Positions 9,876 to 21,788 of a stretch of DNA of 64,000 bases are shown here, in pieces. The notes beneath the pieces were generated by a model. The model was not told the DNA's origin and did not search any database. It worked only from the letters and a program-made list of their open reading frames with translations. Every line of letters starts with the position of its first letter. Within the stretch, counting starts at the first letter, position 1. The DNA is from Bolinopsis microptera (lineage: Eukaryota; Ctenophora; Tentaculata; Lobata; Bolinopsidae): NCBI RefSeq assembly GCF_026151205.1, contig NC_087082.1, positions 2,880,001 through 2,944,000 of the forward strand, given 5' to 3'. The position numbers and the translations under genes are program-made.

Positions 9876-11754
9876 TCATGCTGATTGTTTTTTCTTTATC
9901 AAATAATCAGCAATGTTATACATTACAAACTTTTTTTGTAATGGGGCCAGGCTCACACCTTTTTTATGTCCCAGACCCAACAAATTAGGATGAAATCTTG
10001 GGTTGATAAATTCAGTGTATAAAGGATAAGGTATTGCACAGATATTCTCAGGACCATCAAATCCATTTGATTCTATGAAGTTAGTTTTAGATCTCTCTCT
10101 AAAAAGAACAACTCCTACAATATTACTAAATTCTATATAATTCATACTGAGGTTTTCTGGTGATATAAGATCATGACAATGAACTCTATTATCTGACTTT
10201 TTAGAAGACCAAACATCATCCCTATGAAGTTCTGCCCACTGGACTTCCTTGTCTGCCACATTGATGTATGTTCCAGTTTTTATGATAAACCCACATTTCC
10301 CCCTTCTGGAACAGTCAGGGACCCCTGGATGTTTGAAATGGTACATGTCTGCCTCTTCATTCTGCTCACTTGTATATATGACAACATTATCATTCTGAGA
10401 GGACAGGACATTACTTTGTTTTATCAAATCCAGAAGTTTTATGTATTTGATATTTTCAGGATGATAATCGTTGTGGGCTTCACTGCAACTGTCATTGCAG
10501 GGCGCATCAACACCAAGAGAAGTCTGATCTTGAATTTTGACACAGGAACAACCGCAATGAAGATGCCGAGCTATCCTCATAGATTCTAGGCAATTTAGTA
10601 ACTTTTTTAAATACGGTCTGTGAGCTGTAGCAAAGCCTCTTTTGAGACAAATTTCTTTAATCTTCATGAAAATACTTTCAGGGTCAATCTTCGGCAACAC
10701 TTTGTCTGAAAACTTTAGAACAAGATACAAAATGAAATCAGCAACAGTGTGTACACTTTCAACGTGCTTATTTTCACAAATACGGACAACATCTGTTAAA
10801 TCTACGAAAACTGCTTCCCTCATCCAATCAAAACTAGAACTCTTGAGCTTGTATGTTGGTTCTATAGCAGGTGATTTGGCATGAGCAGCAACATTTATGC
10901 AAAACAACCTGACATCCTTAAGTGACACATTCCCAAATTTTGTTATAAATATGTCTACCAGCTTGTCATACATGTCAGGTTGGCGGATTCTGCAGAGTGG
11001 CAGGTTAAGATTTTCTAGCAAATACCTTAATACACTGCCATCAGTCAGTTCATGGTTATCGTGGTCTCCGACATGCTTGACAATCTCTTGTAACAGGATA
11101 TCCAGCTGAGAATATTGAAGAATCTGAAGAAGTACATCAATTTCTAGATGACTGAGATTGTTCAGATTGGTCAGAAGCCCCTTTAAAAATTGCTTCCGAA
11201 TGTACTGATTTTGAGATTTCTGGGTACGTAGTTACAAACAAATCAATAAATGGAATAAACTGATCTCCCCATTTGTTAGCCATGTATTCACACTCCTTTA
11301 AAACAAACATAGAGTAACTGATATCTATATCCCAGTCACTGATATTTATATCCCAGTCATTAACCATATGAAAATGAATTCTACAGGGGATTTTCAGACC
11401 TTGCCCATGATAATAATCGATTCTTTCAATACCATCAATTAGCCCATTTGATCGAATTAGTCTTTCAAAGAAACGATGACAATCCTCTTTCATCCACTTC
11501 ACTTCAAAGACCATGATAAGTTTATGAAGTTCCCGGAAATGATCGTTATCTATGAAATCAACCCTTTTAATATCTGAGTTCAAATAGGTCAAAAACAATA
11601 CAACAGTTTCAGTGTTGAAATCTGTCATGTCTATCTCAGTTTGATGCAACTCATCGATCAGTTTGGTGAAGACTGGACTATTCCCAGTTAAAATAGCTGG
11701 GTTAACAGTTAATGGGTCTTGATCTTGCACTATGATCACAATCAATTCCTCCAT
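9876..11754 (-). pseudogene. BTB-domain gene, copy 3 (single frameshift)
   Basis: The N-terminal frame starts at ATG 11752-11754 and the C-terminal frame ends at TGA 9876. The two are joined by a frameshift at about 11222-11232. Where copy 1 has ctggttagttac on the plus strand, this copy has ctgggtacgtagttac, a net four-base insertion. Downstream of the shift the frame is open to the stop and matches copies 1 and 2. There is a short internal duplication giving two WDI-containing repeats (near 11310-11370). The BTB domain and the Cys/His-rich C-terminus are preserved. The break falls within about 25 codons of the break in copy 1. Confidence 0.85.
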
Positions 11755-11822
11755 TCTTCGCCTAGTGATATTGTGATTAGCATGTTTTTAAATATAAATT
11801 TAGGAAAATCTTTAAATACAGT

Positions 11823-12439
11823 TAAATTTATAACACATTACAGGAGTCGTTTCATGTAACGTGACAGACAATTTTGTGTCGATTTTTAATATAAATGATG
11901 CCAGTTGGCAAACTATTGGAGGTTTTGGCTTTATGTGTTTGCGAGGAAAGCTAAAACGTGCGCTATTAGCCAATCAACATAACCACGCCCTGCTTGATTG
12001 GACCATAAAAGATTTTGACTGCACAAATGTTATTTTCCAAACATTATAACTGGCTGGTCACACACATCTCAATTAAATTCCCTAGGCTACTGTTTTCCAA
12101 GTCTTGTCCTGTGAGTAAAGTATGTGTGAGAAAGTTTTAATAAAATAAATGTATATTTTCGAATTTTTTAAACTTAATCTGAGAATGAAGTATTTAAAGA
12201 AATTTTTAATTAGCACTGTATAGTTTAAGATATTTATAGCTTATTATAACCAATGACACAAAGGCCATAATCTTTCGCCAGCTCTCCAATATCCACCATG
12301 AAGCTGCATTTTATATCCTACACAATATAAACTAAAGTATGTTTTAGTGTAGACTTTTTGTCACAAGACTGCAACCTATAGTAACAACTATTATAAACAG
12401 AACCCCTAACGTCAACTAAAAAATTTCTTCTAGTCCTAA
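11823..12439. other. Intergenic, nothing recognised
   Basis: This follows the right-hand breakpoint of the BTB array. Only a 62-codon chance frame lies here. I see no conserved domain, RNA gene or clear repeat. Confidence 0.5.
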
Positions 12440-13735
12440 TATTAGAATTAGAATTAGAATCAAATTTACACAGCAATACAATAAGAATAAAAATAATTTA
12501 AGAAGCTTCAATCTGCTGTGCAGGACATTCAAGTCAGTCGAAAACTGTTAGCAGAACACCCTTCTAGGGACATAAGGATATAGTATGTAAAACATAATGA
12601 GTAATAAATTAATGAGTGATAAAATAAGATATGATTTAACAGTGAACTGTGGGCATGAAGGTAACAATTAAGATTACATAGATGCCCACTTTGGGATTAC
12701 GTTAGTAATGTTATTTACAGTTATATACAGAGAAGCATAGAACAATAATAGATTGGCAATGATAACAAATGGGAACGAATAAAGGAGATGATTAAAGTTC
12801 TATACTTCTGGAAATACCTAGGTCATATATAACGCAGGGGGCCTTTCCAACCGACAAAAACTCCAGCACCATAAAATTTGTTTCAGTTGTCACATAGCTA
12901 GAGTGAAGAAATAGTCGAAACTATTGTTTATTTCATAGGATGAGACTCCTTGAATTACATCTGACATAAATTTAGATTTCATACATTGTGAGAATTTTAC
13001 ACTACATTCTATAGTCCTTATGTTCTCTGGAATTGTATTCCAACATTTTGCACCTAAATATGTAAAGGTTTTGTGTGTTCTGGATTTGTGAATATAAAGG
13101 TTGCACCTCTCAGCATCACGTGATCCTCCGGATACATAAGAAAATTTATCTGTGAATGATGATGGTGCAGCCTCATTAAGAATTTTATACATATACGTTG
13201 ATAGATGGAGTTGTCTCTTAAGTGTAAGGGTAACCACTTCATATTTCGATATACATTTACTGATGGTTCCTGCCAATGAACATCCAGAGCAATTTTTGCT
13301 ACTTTCTTGTATAATATATCAAGAGAATTAAGTTTGGTTTTGGCAGCCCTACCCCATATTATATCCAGGTAGTCAAATTGGGGGAGCATAAGAGCATTTA
13401 CAAACATTTTTCTATATTTCAGTGGAAGAAGATTTTTCGACCTGTATAATGCCCCTATTCTTTTAGCAATTTTTGATTTCACATAATCAATATGGTCTTG
13501 AAAGTTCAATAAATTGTCTATCATGAGACCTAAATATTTTTGAGATTTAGTTTCTTCTATAAATAGGCATTCTTTTTCCAAATCCAGAGGGATTGACAAC
13601 GTGTCCAGATTAGGTGATCTATCAAATACAATGAATGAAGATTTTGCAGCATTTAGTCTCAGCTTGTTGATTCTAAGCCATTCATACACAATTTTCATAT
13701 CCTTAATTACATTCTAATATGAGCCTTGTCTCTAA
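12440..13735 (-). mobile_element. 5'-truncated LINE 'A'
   Basis: The ORF2 C-terminus (see 12890-13698) is followed leftward by a putative 3' UTR ending in an (attaga)n-like tail at 12441-12464. The 5' end stops at about 13735, where a dispersed repeat begins. The tail position is inferred from the short simple repeat and is not confirmed by a second copy. Confidence 0.6.
12890..13698 (-). pseudogene. LINE 'A' ORF2 C-terminal part (frameshifted)
   Basis: Two overlapping minus-strand frames join into one reverse-transcriptase tail. The first (13698 to about 13215) begins WLRINKLRLNAAKSSFIVF, the thumb region after the YADD palm. It continues with KYLGLMIDNLLNFQDHI and FDYLDIIWG. The second (about 13230 to 12890) continues RQLHLSTYMYKILN and then YLGAKCWNTIPENIRTIEC, the canonical non-LTR C-terminus. 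The join needs a one-base frameshift near 13220. The palm motifs and endonuclease are absent through 5' truncation. It is a different family from LINEs B, C and D by sequence. Confidence 0.85.
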
Positions 13736-13737
13736 AA

Positions 13738-13840
13738 ACCTAACTGAACTAGCGTTTCGGTGTGTGCAAAAGCTTTCAGGCACGCGCATTCCTTGCCCCG
13801 TTAGTTACCTGTCCTTCCAAACCCAAACTAGCAGTCAAGG
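13738..13840. repeat. Dispersed repeat, SINE-like candidate, copy 1
   Basis: The stretch containing gcattccttgccccgttag is repeated in diverged form at 26757-26835, inside the 5' UTR of LINE 'C', and shares the order of several blocks (ctagtgtt, gtgtgcaaaagc, gtcctt). I see no clear tRNA A or B box, so its class is open. Confidence 0.5.
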
Positions 13841-15540
13841 ACAAAAAGTCATACACCAAATAGGCATTATATTTTATGAATTGTTTTACATCTTTTTATT
13901 CTGTTAAATGTGCTAAAATTATATTTCTTGTTTCATTGAGGTTTCTAACTAAAAAAATTTAACAAAAACCAATAAGAAAAACAAAATTTTTGAAGAAAAC
14001 CAAAATAAAGTCAAATTATGCATTATGAAAATTTTTCTGATCTTTCACAACATTTTTATTATAGGCCGTTGACTGTTTAAATTACATACAATACAACATT
14101 TGTTTAAATATCAATATCAAATATGGTTGTAATATACATGTTGGCTTTAATTAGGTTGCCCACTTGCCCCACAAGAAGAACAAGGAAAACAACAATTTCA
14201 AGAAAACAACAATTTTATTTAGTATCAATTAAAGCAGACAAAAATATATTTCATATATATATAACTAGCACGAACTTTAGATCAGATATCTTAGGGGACT
14301 TGGAGTAGCAAGAGATTGACTAGAAGGTATATACCTTTTACAAAGATACGTCGAGAAGAATCCAGGGTGAAACAGGATCGGAGAGTGCAGACCAAAAGTT
14401 TACGCACCCACCTTTGCCTCCTGAGTTCTTGGTTGGATAGAAATTTATGCAAACTTGGTCGTTTATACTCCCAGTTCCTTTGTTAAAAGAAGTAATATTA
14501 ACTATGTCTAGAGTTAGGCGTCAGCTTCGTTCAATAATAACAATATCAATATAATCAATATCAATATCAATATCAATATCAGATAAAACTACCAAATAAA
14601 TTATTAAATATTTATCGTTCCGATTTTTTTAAATTTATAAATTTTATAAATTTAGATATTTAGTATCTAAAAACATTGCAAGTAAATTTGGTTAAAAGCG
14701 CCCAAAATCGATTTGAGAGATTTTCTGTCCATAGTACAGTCATGATAGTAATAGTAAGTGCGTGCTGCTGCAATTAGATTAGATTACTGCAATTTAAAAT
14801 TGTTTGGAGTCCAAGTATCTTTTAAGTCAGCTGCCTGTGCTTGTATTAATAGTGCAACATGAACAGGATTATTGTATCCAGCAAAACATATATTGTATAC
14901 CTTCACCGCTGCGCGCAGTGTCGTGACCGCTCTTCGTCGTATTTCACACATATTTGGACGTTGGCAATTTATTCCATTGATAATTTTAAAGTTTTAACAT
15001 TTTTACATTAAATTCTTTTTTAATTTAGTTCTAAAACAATTAAGCTTGCTTTCTGTGAAAATTTAATGTACTTCGTAAAATAATTCTGATGTGGCAGCGA
15101 TTTAAAAAAGATATTAGTTAAAAATGATACAAAAAAATTGGACATTTTTTGATATTAAAACACGTATAACTTGGGCTGTGTTTTTTTTTATTAAATACTT
15201 TTCAAATTTTACAGAGTACAGCAATAGATGAATATAAAATAGAATCGTTCAAAATATCGCCCCCATCTGTAAAATATGATGGGCACCCAAACACGGTAAA
15301 CACATAGTGAACTATGTCCGCAGTAACTTGGACCCATTACATCGAATTAATCTAAATCCAAAAATTTATGAAAAACTATTTAATAACAAACAAATCCATG
15401 GTGAATAACTGTGGATATATAGTCAAAATTGGCATTTCAATACGTCAAATTCCAGATACATTAGATACAGGTCTGATATGGTCATTAATGTGTGAGGTGT
15501 GCGGGTGAAGTGTGATATGATGTTGAAAGTATAGGAAGGT
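13841..15540. other. Intergenic, simple repeats only
   Basis: An (atatca)n microsatellite lies at 14536-14582. Otherwise this is AT-rich DNA without a supportable gene. Short frames here lack domain signals. Confidence 0.5.
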
Positions 15541-15597
15541 AGATAAAAAAATTAATAAAACAAAAATAATAATAATATGGGGAGCAAAGAGACTAGG

Positions 15598-17502
15598 CTA
15601 GGCTGTTGTTTCACTATCCAATAAACATTTCCATAGATGCTTAGTGACCTCAGCTTTGAAAACACTTGTAGACACAATCTGTCTTACCTGTAAAGGGAGT
15701 CCATTCCACAGTATATGAGTTCTGTAGAAAAATGATTTTGCCAGTGGGCTATTTGAGGTACATAAGGTGTGTGAATTCTGACTTAACTTAGGTAAAATTG
15801 ATGACACAATAGACAGACTGTCGAGGTGGCAACGTCTTAGTCGAGAAGTGCCCTGATATAAAGTGAGATAGTGAGGCAGCCATACAGGAATTAAATTGTT
15901 CAGAACTTTGTGGAAAAAAATAAGATCATTCAAGTCAAACTTTTGAGACAAAGGGAGAATGTCGACAAGCTTGCACTTTTTGACATATTGCTCAGGTGGA
16001 TAACTGCGGCCCTCTTCAGACAGAATCCATTTAATAGCTCTCTTTTGGAGACTTTCTAATTTATCACTAAGTGATTTATTACAAGGGCGCCAGATTATGG
16101 AGCAATTTTCGAATTGGCTACGAACCAGGGAGAGGTAAAGCGCCCGGCGACGTTTCTGATCAATGACAATATGGCCATCTCTTCTGACCATACCAAGTTG
16201 TTGGCAGGCCTTAGTATAAATTCTGTCGCACTGACTATTCCAACTGAGCTTAGGAGTAACATCGACTCCAAGATCTTTTTCTAACTCTACATACACAAGA
16301 GGAGAGCCATCAAGATTATATGCGAATGGAGGAGATAAAGATGGTTTTCCTGAAACAATAAGCACTTTACATTTTGCTGGATGGAATCGCATTTTGTTTC
16401 TAAGTGCCCAGTCAGAGAGATAGTCTATATCCATTTGTAAATTGGTATTATCAGAAGATGAATGTATTTTACGCCAGATTTTTGTATCATCGGCATACAA
16501 AACAATATCAGTATTATCCGAAAGGCCAAGAGGAATATCATTGATAAACAATACAAAAAGTAAGGGACCAAGGATAGAGCCCTGGGGGACACCAGAATTA
16601 ACTGAGAGGGTAGATGACATCTCATTACCAATAACCACTCTTTGGTAACGGCCTTGAAGGTAATTGGTAAGAAATTTGAGAAGTGTACCATCAATGTTAG
16701 GTCTTTAGCTTATGAAGAAGGATATCATGATTTACAGAATCAAATGCCTTAGCAAAATCAAAATACACAACATGATTGATAATGTTTTCGTTAAGAGACA
16801 ATGCCAGGCTATCACAAAAATCAACCATATTGGTTGTGCATGACTTGTGCTCTAGAAAACCATGCTGCCTGGGATCAAGAAGGGTACTTGTCAAAGAAAG
16901 CAGTTTACGTTTAACAATGCGCTCAAAAACTTTCATGACTAAACAAGTAAGGGATATTGGTCTATAGTTTTCAACCTCACTTTTCTTACCTTTCTTAAAT
17001 ATTGGGACAACATTTGCAAGTTTCCATTCTTGTGGAATGTAGCCGCTGTTGTAGGATCCACGAAAAATGCATGTTAGAGGGTAAGCTAAACCTACGGAAC
17101 AATTTTTTAGAATTTTACCGTGTATGCGATCTGGTCCCTGGGCTTTATTTGAATTAATATTTGAAAGAAGCTTACGAACATCCCGATGATCGAAGTCAAT
17201 ATCAAAATCAACATCATTGACATAGGAGATGTCAGTGTCATAAAGTGAAGGATCCGAAAACTGGTTATAAAAGAAAGAATTGAAAAGTTCAGCTTGATCT
17301 TTGGGATTGAACCGAAGCTGTCCAGAATAACTAACACAATTAGGAATACGGCAGGAGTTAGATTTATACTTAACATGTGACCAAAACTTCTTAGTTATAA
17401 GCGCTGGATCATCACTATTAAAAAGATTATCTCTTATTTTGGCTGATGAGAGCCTCTTAAAATCTTTACGGCTAGTAACAAACTTTAACTCATCAGAAAT
17501 AG
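15598..17502 (-). pseudogene. LINE 'B' ORF2, reverse transcriptase part
   Basis: From the insertion junction leftward, the frame shows a NPKDQAELFNSFF region, NKAQGPDRIHGKILKN, YRPISLTCLVMKVFERIV, FDFAKAFDSVNHDILL, a SGVPQGSILGPLLFVLFIND block and the catalytic YADDTK. It ends with a WNGLPLQVRQIVST tail and a stop at 15598. All conserved palm and fingers motifs of an LINE RT are present. A one-base frameshift near 16705, after LLHKLK, breaks the frame, so the element could not encode a full protein even without the insertion. It would copy its RNA at a nicked target site (target-primed reverse transcription). Confidence 0.88.
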
Positions 17503-17742
17503 TTTTTTAATTGTAGTTGACGAAATGAGAGTCTCCACTCAGTGTGTTAAAACATAATTCTTTGTCGACGTTTCGGCTACATGCCTTTGTCATAAACAGG
17601 ACACGTACTGAAAACTTACATAGCTGCAAAGATACAATGTTAAAATAATCTATTAAATTAATCTATTAATACTACGAAATATAACAACAACAAATAACAT
17701 CTTGAAACACAACAACAATCACAAATTTATCCAAAAGAAACA

Positions 17743-18236
17743 TAAAATATAACGGCTAAAAGAAAACATTTGCTACCAATTAATATGCCAAATATGTAAT
17801 AAGTCCTACATTGGGGAAACTGGTAGGTTTAAAAGAAGTAGAGCCTGGGAACACTACAAATCAGTAAGGGATGGCAACAAATCTACGGCCATGGGGAAGC
17901 ACTACCTAGAGGAGCATGCAGACATTTCAATGCCAAACATACCGTTTCGGTTTATAGTTCGAAAAAGATGTAAAGACTATGTGGACCGTCAATTGTGGCA
18001 GTCGGTTCTAATAAAACGTGAAAACCCAGAAATAAATACTCAATTGTCTGAGTCCGTAAATGAAGGTGATTGGATAAAATATACTTGGAAGTTAATGTAA
18101 TATTGAACTTATAAACATAGATAATTTTTGATTAATCAGTTTTATGAAGGAGCTATCTTGGTAAAATGTTTGTAGTATTATGAAGAATTGTTCACGGCTT
18201 GTTGCGGTTTGGATTCTTTTAGCCGTTATATTTTAT
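17743..18236. mobile_element. GIY-YIG cassette bracketed by inverted repeats
   Basis: The left end TAAAATATAACGGCTAAAAG (17743-17762) and right end CTTTTAGCCGTTATATTTTA (18217-18236) are perfect inverted repeats. The matching place in the right arm of the big inverted repeat (near 21550) reads gaaacataatagtaagg when reverse-complemented, which gives an empty site. The insertion seems to have gone in at a TA, though one base near the right junction does not fit perfectly. It contains the Penelope GIY-YIG fragment. Confidence 0.7.
17753..18100 (+). pseudogene. Penelope-like element GIY-YIG endonuclease fragment
   Basis: Open frame of 115 codons with no ATG at its true start (the first ATG is at 17891). 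It reads LICQICNKSYIGETGRFKRS, then AWEHYKSVRDG and MGKHYLEEHADI, ending KYTWKLM with a stop. CxxCxxxYIGETGRxxxxRxxEH is the GIY-YIG nuclease signature found at the C-terminus of canonical Penelope-like elements, and the HYLEEH segment fits its conserved His. The RT domain is missing. It lies inside the inverted-repeat cassette, on the strand opposite to the surrounding LINE 'B'. Confidence 0.85.
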
Positions 18237-18239
18237 AGT

Positions 18240-19597
18240 AAGGGGAAAAGTGGCATTCCGTTGGATTTGAATGTTCACAAGGATTTCTCAACGGAATATG
18301 GTAGTTAGGACCCCTACGAACATAATTAGACTTGTTGCCAATTTTGTATCTCAACAGAAACACCACTTTTACCACTTTTTACCACCTTTGTACCACCTTT
18401 CTGGTTTGCCAAATATCTTTAGTTGTGAACGTCGTAGAAAGCTGCAAATTAACCTAGAGTGTTCATCTTATCAAGGAGTAAAACTTTTGTATGAAAATTT
18501 TTTACATTGGACAATCAGCTAATTGGATAATTACCAATTAGTTAATCACTAAAAAAAGTGAAAATTTTTTATTGGCTCAAAATGATTGAAATTGTTTGAA
18601 ACACGGAGAAATGTAGTTTTTAGAAAAACTTCAAAAATTTTTCAGTTACAACTTTTTTCGAGACTTGGAAAAAAGTTTGAAAATATTTTTTTCCGCCAAA
18701 AGTGATCGAATTGCATGAAACGTGGATAAAAATGCTTTGCAGAAAAACTTCGAAGATTTTTAGATTGGGGAATACTAAAATCATCAATATTTGAAGTTGG
18801 AGTTCAGTAAATCTCGACATATTTTAGTAATTAGGAATAGCTTAGCGGAAAGGGCTGAACCTGAAAAAGGTTAACCACACAATATTAGAGTTTCATAACT
18901 AATTACAATACAGCTTTATCAAATTCCACATAAAGAAACAGCACAAAAGAACCATTTAAGATCGAACCGATTTTACCTGCTGTACTATCATTTTATTGAT
19001 TTCAATGATCAAAACCTCTGTACCGTCAATCTTGCCAATCTATACCGGGTATCTGAATGTACCGGACCTCTTATTTACCTCTATAATTAGACCCAGTTGT
19101 GCAAGAAATGCGATTTCTCACAGGGGTTTCTTTTAACTGTGCACTTTTTGTCACTCTCGCAAGAGGCCTGGTATTATAGGGGGTATAGGAAGCGAGTGTA
19201 AATATACCTATCATCATCCACTGTGGCTTTTTTGTATTGTGAATGCGCATGCCGCTTCGTTTGCTATGCCAGATAACTCAAATAACCTCCATATCTCATT
19301 GCCAGGGTCGGGATAGAGCTGGAGATAGCATCGAGAGGTTGCTAGAAATAGCAAGATTTAGAGTAAACTGGTGGTAGCTGGGTGGTGCTAGCATGGATGT
19401 AGCAGAACGTAGCTACACGGGGTTTCATTGGAGTTGGCTATTTTAATGGCCAAAGAGTGCCGGAACTAAAGTTACTTAAGATTGCAGTTGAGGGGCAGTG
19501 TAAACCACAGTGTAGTCAGGGACACAGAGCTACAGTGCAGGAGTACTGCAAAAGAACAGTGCAAGTGATACAGTCTGCAACAGTAAAACGCCGAAGA
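18240..19597. repeat. Dispersed repeat 'R2', left arm copy
   Basis: About 1.35 kb repeated in inverse orientation in the right arm and again as a shorter copy at 52985-54031. It starts near ggggaaaagtgg and ends near gatacagtctgc. Frames within it are short and their translations meaningless, so it is treated as non-coding. The 53-kb copy lacks the 18622-18860 part. Confidence 0.8.
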
Positions 19598-19619
19598 AGG
19601 AGATAAGATTGTTGCTGCA

Positions 19620-19850
19620 GAGGAGGAGAGGAGCTGGAACCTGATTGTGTTTGGATCGAAAGAAGAAGGGGAAGAATAGTTTCCTGCTCTGGTAACTGCA
19701 TTTTTGGAAGAGGTGGGGTGCGAAATTATTTTCAAGCTCGACAAGGGTGGGCTGGAAGCAACCAGGTACAGCTATCCAACCTATTAAGATCACCGTCCTG
19801 AGCTTAACAGCCTTTCATCAGAATCTGATGAAAACAGAGAGACTGACCCA
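19620..19850 (+). pseudogene. Degenerate LINE ORF1 (RRM-like) fragment
   Basis: In the spacer between the arms, one frame reads WNLIVFGSKEEGEE, a stop, then ALVTAFLEEVGCE and FKLDK. A shifted frame continues QPIKITVLSLTAFHQNLMKT. The order FG-x-E, FLEE, a K-strand, then QPIKIT parallels the ORF1 RRM-like domain at 804-1223. A stop and a frameshift show it is dead. Confidence 0.65.
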
Positions 19851-20171
19851 CCCTTTTTAGATCCAACGAAACCCTTATATAAATCGACTTTTCCGCATGA
19901 ATTACTTCATGGTATCTTCTTATCAAGGCTACAGACCTTACCGTACCGGATTTATTGATCAAAGTGAGTCTCTTTAGCCCTCTCCGTCTTTTGAGCTTTA
20001 GGTTAGTGATTAAACTCTTCGCTACTCGCTCTTCACTGGATCTATCAGGACAGATTCACATATTTTTAGGTCTCAACCAGCCTTAGTTTTCCTGTTTTCA
20101 TCATGTAGTACGTTCTGCTACCTCCATTTTAGCACCACCCAGCTTCCATCAGTTCACTCTAAGTCTAGCTT

Positions 20172-21788
20172 CGTCGGCGTTTAACTGTTGCAGAGTGCAG
20201 ACTGTATCACTTGCACTGTTCTTTTGCAGTACTCCTGCACTGTAGCTCTGTGTCCCTGACTACACTGTGGTTTACACTGCCCCTCAACTGCAATCTTAAG
20301 TAACTTTAGTTCCGGCACTCTTTGGCCATTAAAATAGCCAACTCCAATGAAACCCCGTGTAGCTACGTTCTGCTACATCCATGCTAGCACCACCCAGCTA
20401 CCACCAGTTTACTCTAAATCTTGCTATTTCTAGCAACCTCTCGATGCTATCTCCAGCTCTATCCCGACCCTGGCAATGAGATATGGAGGTTATTTGAGTT
20501 ATCTGGCATAGCAAACGAAGCGGCATGCGCATTCACAATACAAAAAAGCCACAGTGGATGATGATAGGTATATTTACACTCGCTTCCTATACCCCCCTAT
20601 AATACCAGGCCTCTTGCGAGAGTGACAAAAAGTGCACAGTTAAAAGAAACCCCTGTGAGAAATCGCATTTCTTGCACAACTGGGTCTAATTATAGAGGTA
20701 AATAAGAGGTCCGGTACATTCAGATACCCGGTATAGATTGGCAAGATTGACGGTACAGAGGTTTTGATCATTGAAATCAATAAAATGATAGTACAGCAGG
20801 TAAAATCGGTTCGATCTTAAATGGTTCTTTTGTGCTGTTTCTTTATGTGGAATTTGATAAAGCTGTATTGTAATTAGTTATGAAACTCTAATATTGTGTG
20901 GTTAACCTTTTTCAGGTTCAGCCCTTTCCGCTAAGCTATTCCTAATTACTAAAATATGTCGAGATTTACTGAACTCCAACTTCAAATATTGATGATTTTA
21001 GTATTCCCCAATCTAAAAATCTTCGAAGTTTTTCTGCAAAGCATTTTTATCCACGTTTCATGCAATTCGATCACTTTTGGCGGAAAAAAATATTTTCAAA
21101 CTTTTTTCCAAGTCTCGAAAAAAGTTGTAACTGAAAAATTTTTGAAGTTTTTCTAAAAACTACATTTCTCCGTGTTTCAAACAATTTCAATCATTTTGAG
21201 CCAATAAAAAATTTTCACTTTTTTTAGTGATTAACTAATTGGTAATTATCCAATTAGCTGATTGTCCAATGTAAAAAATTTTCATACAAAAGTTTTACTC
21301 CTTGATAAGATGAACACTCTAGGTTAATTTGCAGCTTTCTACGACGTTCACAACTAAAGATATTTGGCAAACCAGAAAGGTGGTACAAAGGTGGTAAAAA
21401 GTGGTAAAAGTGGTGTTTCTGTTGAGATACAAAATTGGCAACAAGTCTAATTATGTTCGTAGGGGTCCTAACTACCATATTCCGTTGAGAAATCCTTGTG
21501 AACATTCAAATCCAACGGAACCCTTAAATCGACCACTTTTCCCCTTACTATTATGTTTCTTTTGGATAAATTTGTGATTGTTGTTGTGTTTCAAGATGTT
21601 ATTTGTTGTTGTTATATTTCGTAGTATTAATAGATTAATTTAATAGATTATTTTAACATTGTATCTTTGCAGCTATGTAAGTTTTCAGTACGTCCTGTTT
21701 ATGACAAAGGCATGTAGCCGAAACGTCGACAAAGAATTATGTTTTAACACACTGAGTGGAGACTCTCATTTCGTCAACTACAATTAAA
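20172..21788. repeat. Right arm of the inverted repeat ('R2' plus Penelope-type end)
   Basis: Reverse complement of 17508-19597 without the GIY-YIG cassette. A diverged partial repeat of arm sequence (gcaccacccagctt...) lies just inside it at about 20105-20190, showing a further rearrangement at the inner end. Confidence 0.8.

Larger units (their letters stand above)
165..11822. repeat. Tandem segmental array of BTB-gene units
   Basis: The same unit (spacer plus minus-strand BTB gene) is repeated head to tail. Each unit begins at a sequence like cagtcaaaactgacaagaag (near 165, 3842 and 9107) and ends about 75 bp beyond the BTB start codon at aaatctttaaatacagt (near 3841, 9106 and 11822). Spacers share landmarks in the same order: the gtttgaagtttatcagaat block, an AACATGATAAAT minisatellite, a gaggtttaacgttgtag block, a taacataacat block, then the 3' end of the next gene. 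The second unit has lost nearly all of its gene (remnant 5434-5585), so four units can be counted. Spacers were later hit by a hAT MITE, an ORF1 fragment, a TA-flanked TIR element and a truncated LINE. Confidence 0.85.

Noticed and set aside
18271-18522. 83-aa and 66-aa ORFs conserved in both arms of the inverted repeat
   Set aside because: Identity is explained by the inverted duplication. The copy at 53 kb disrupts both frames, so they are not under coding constraint.
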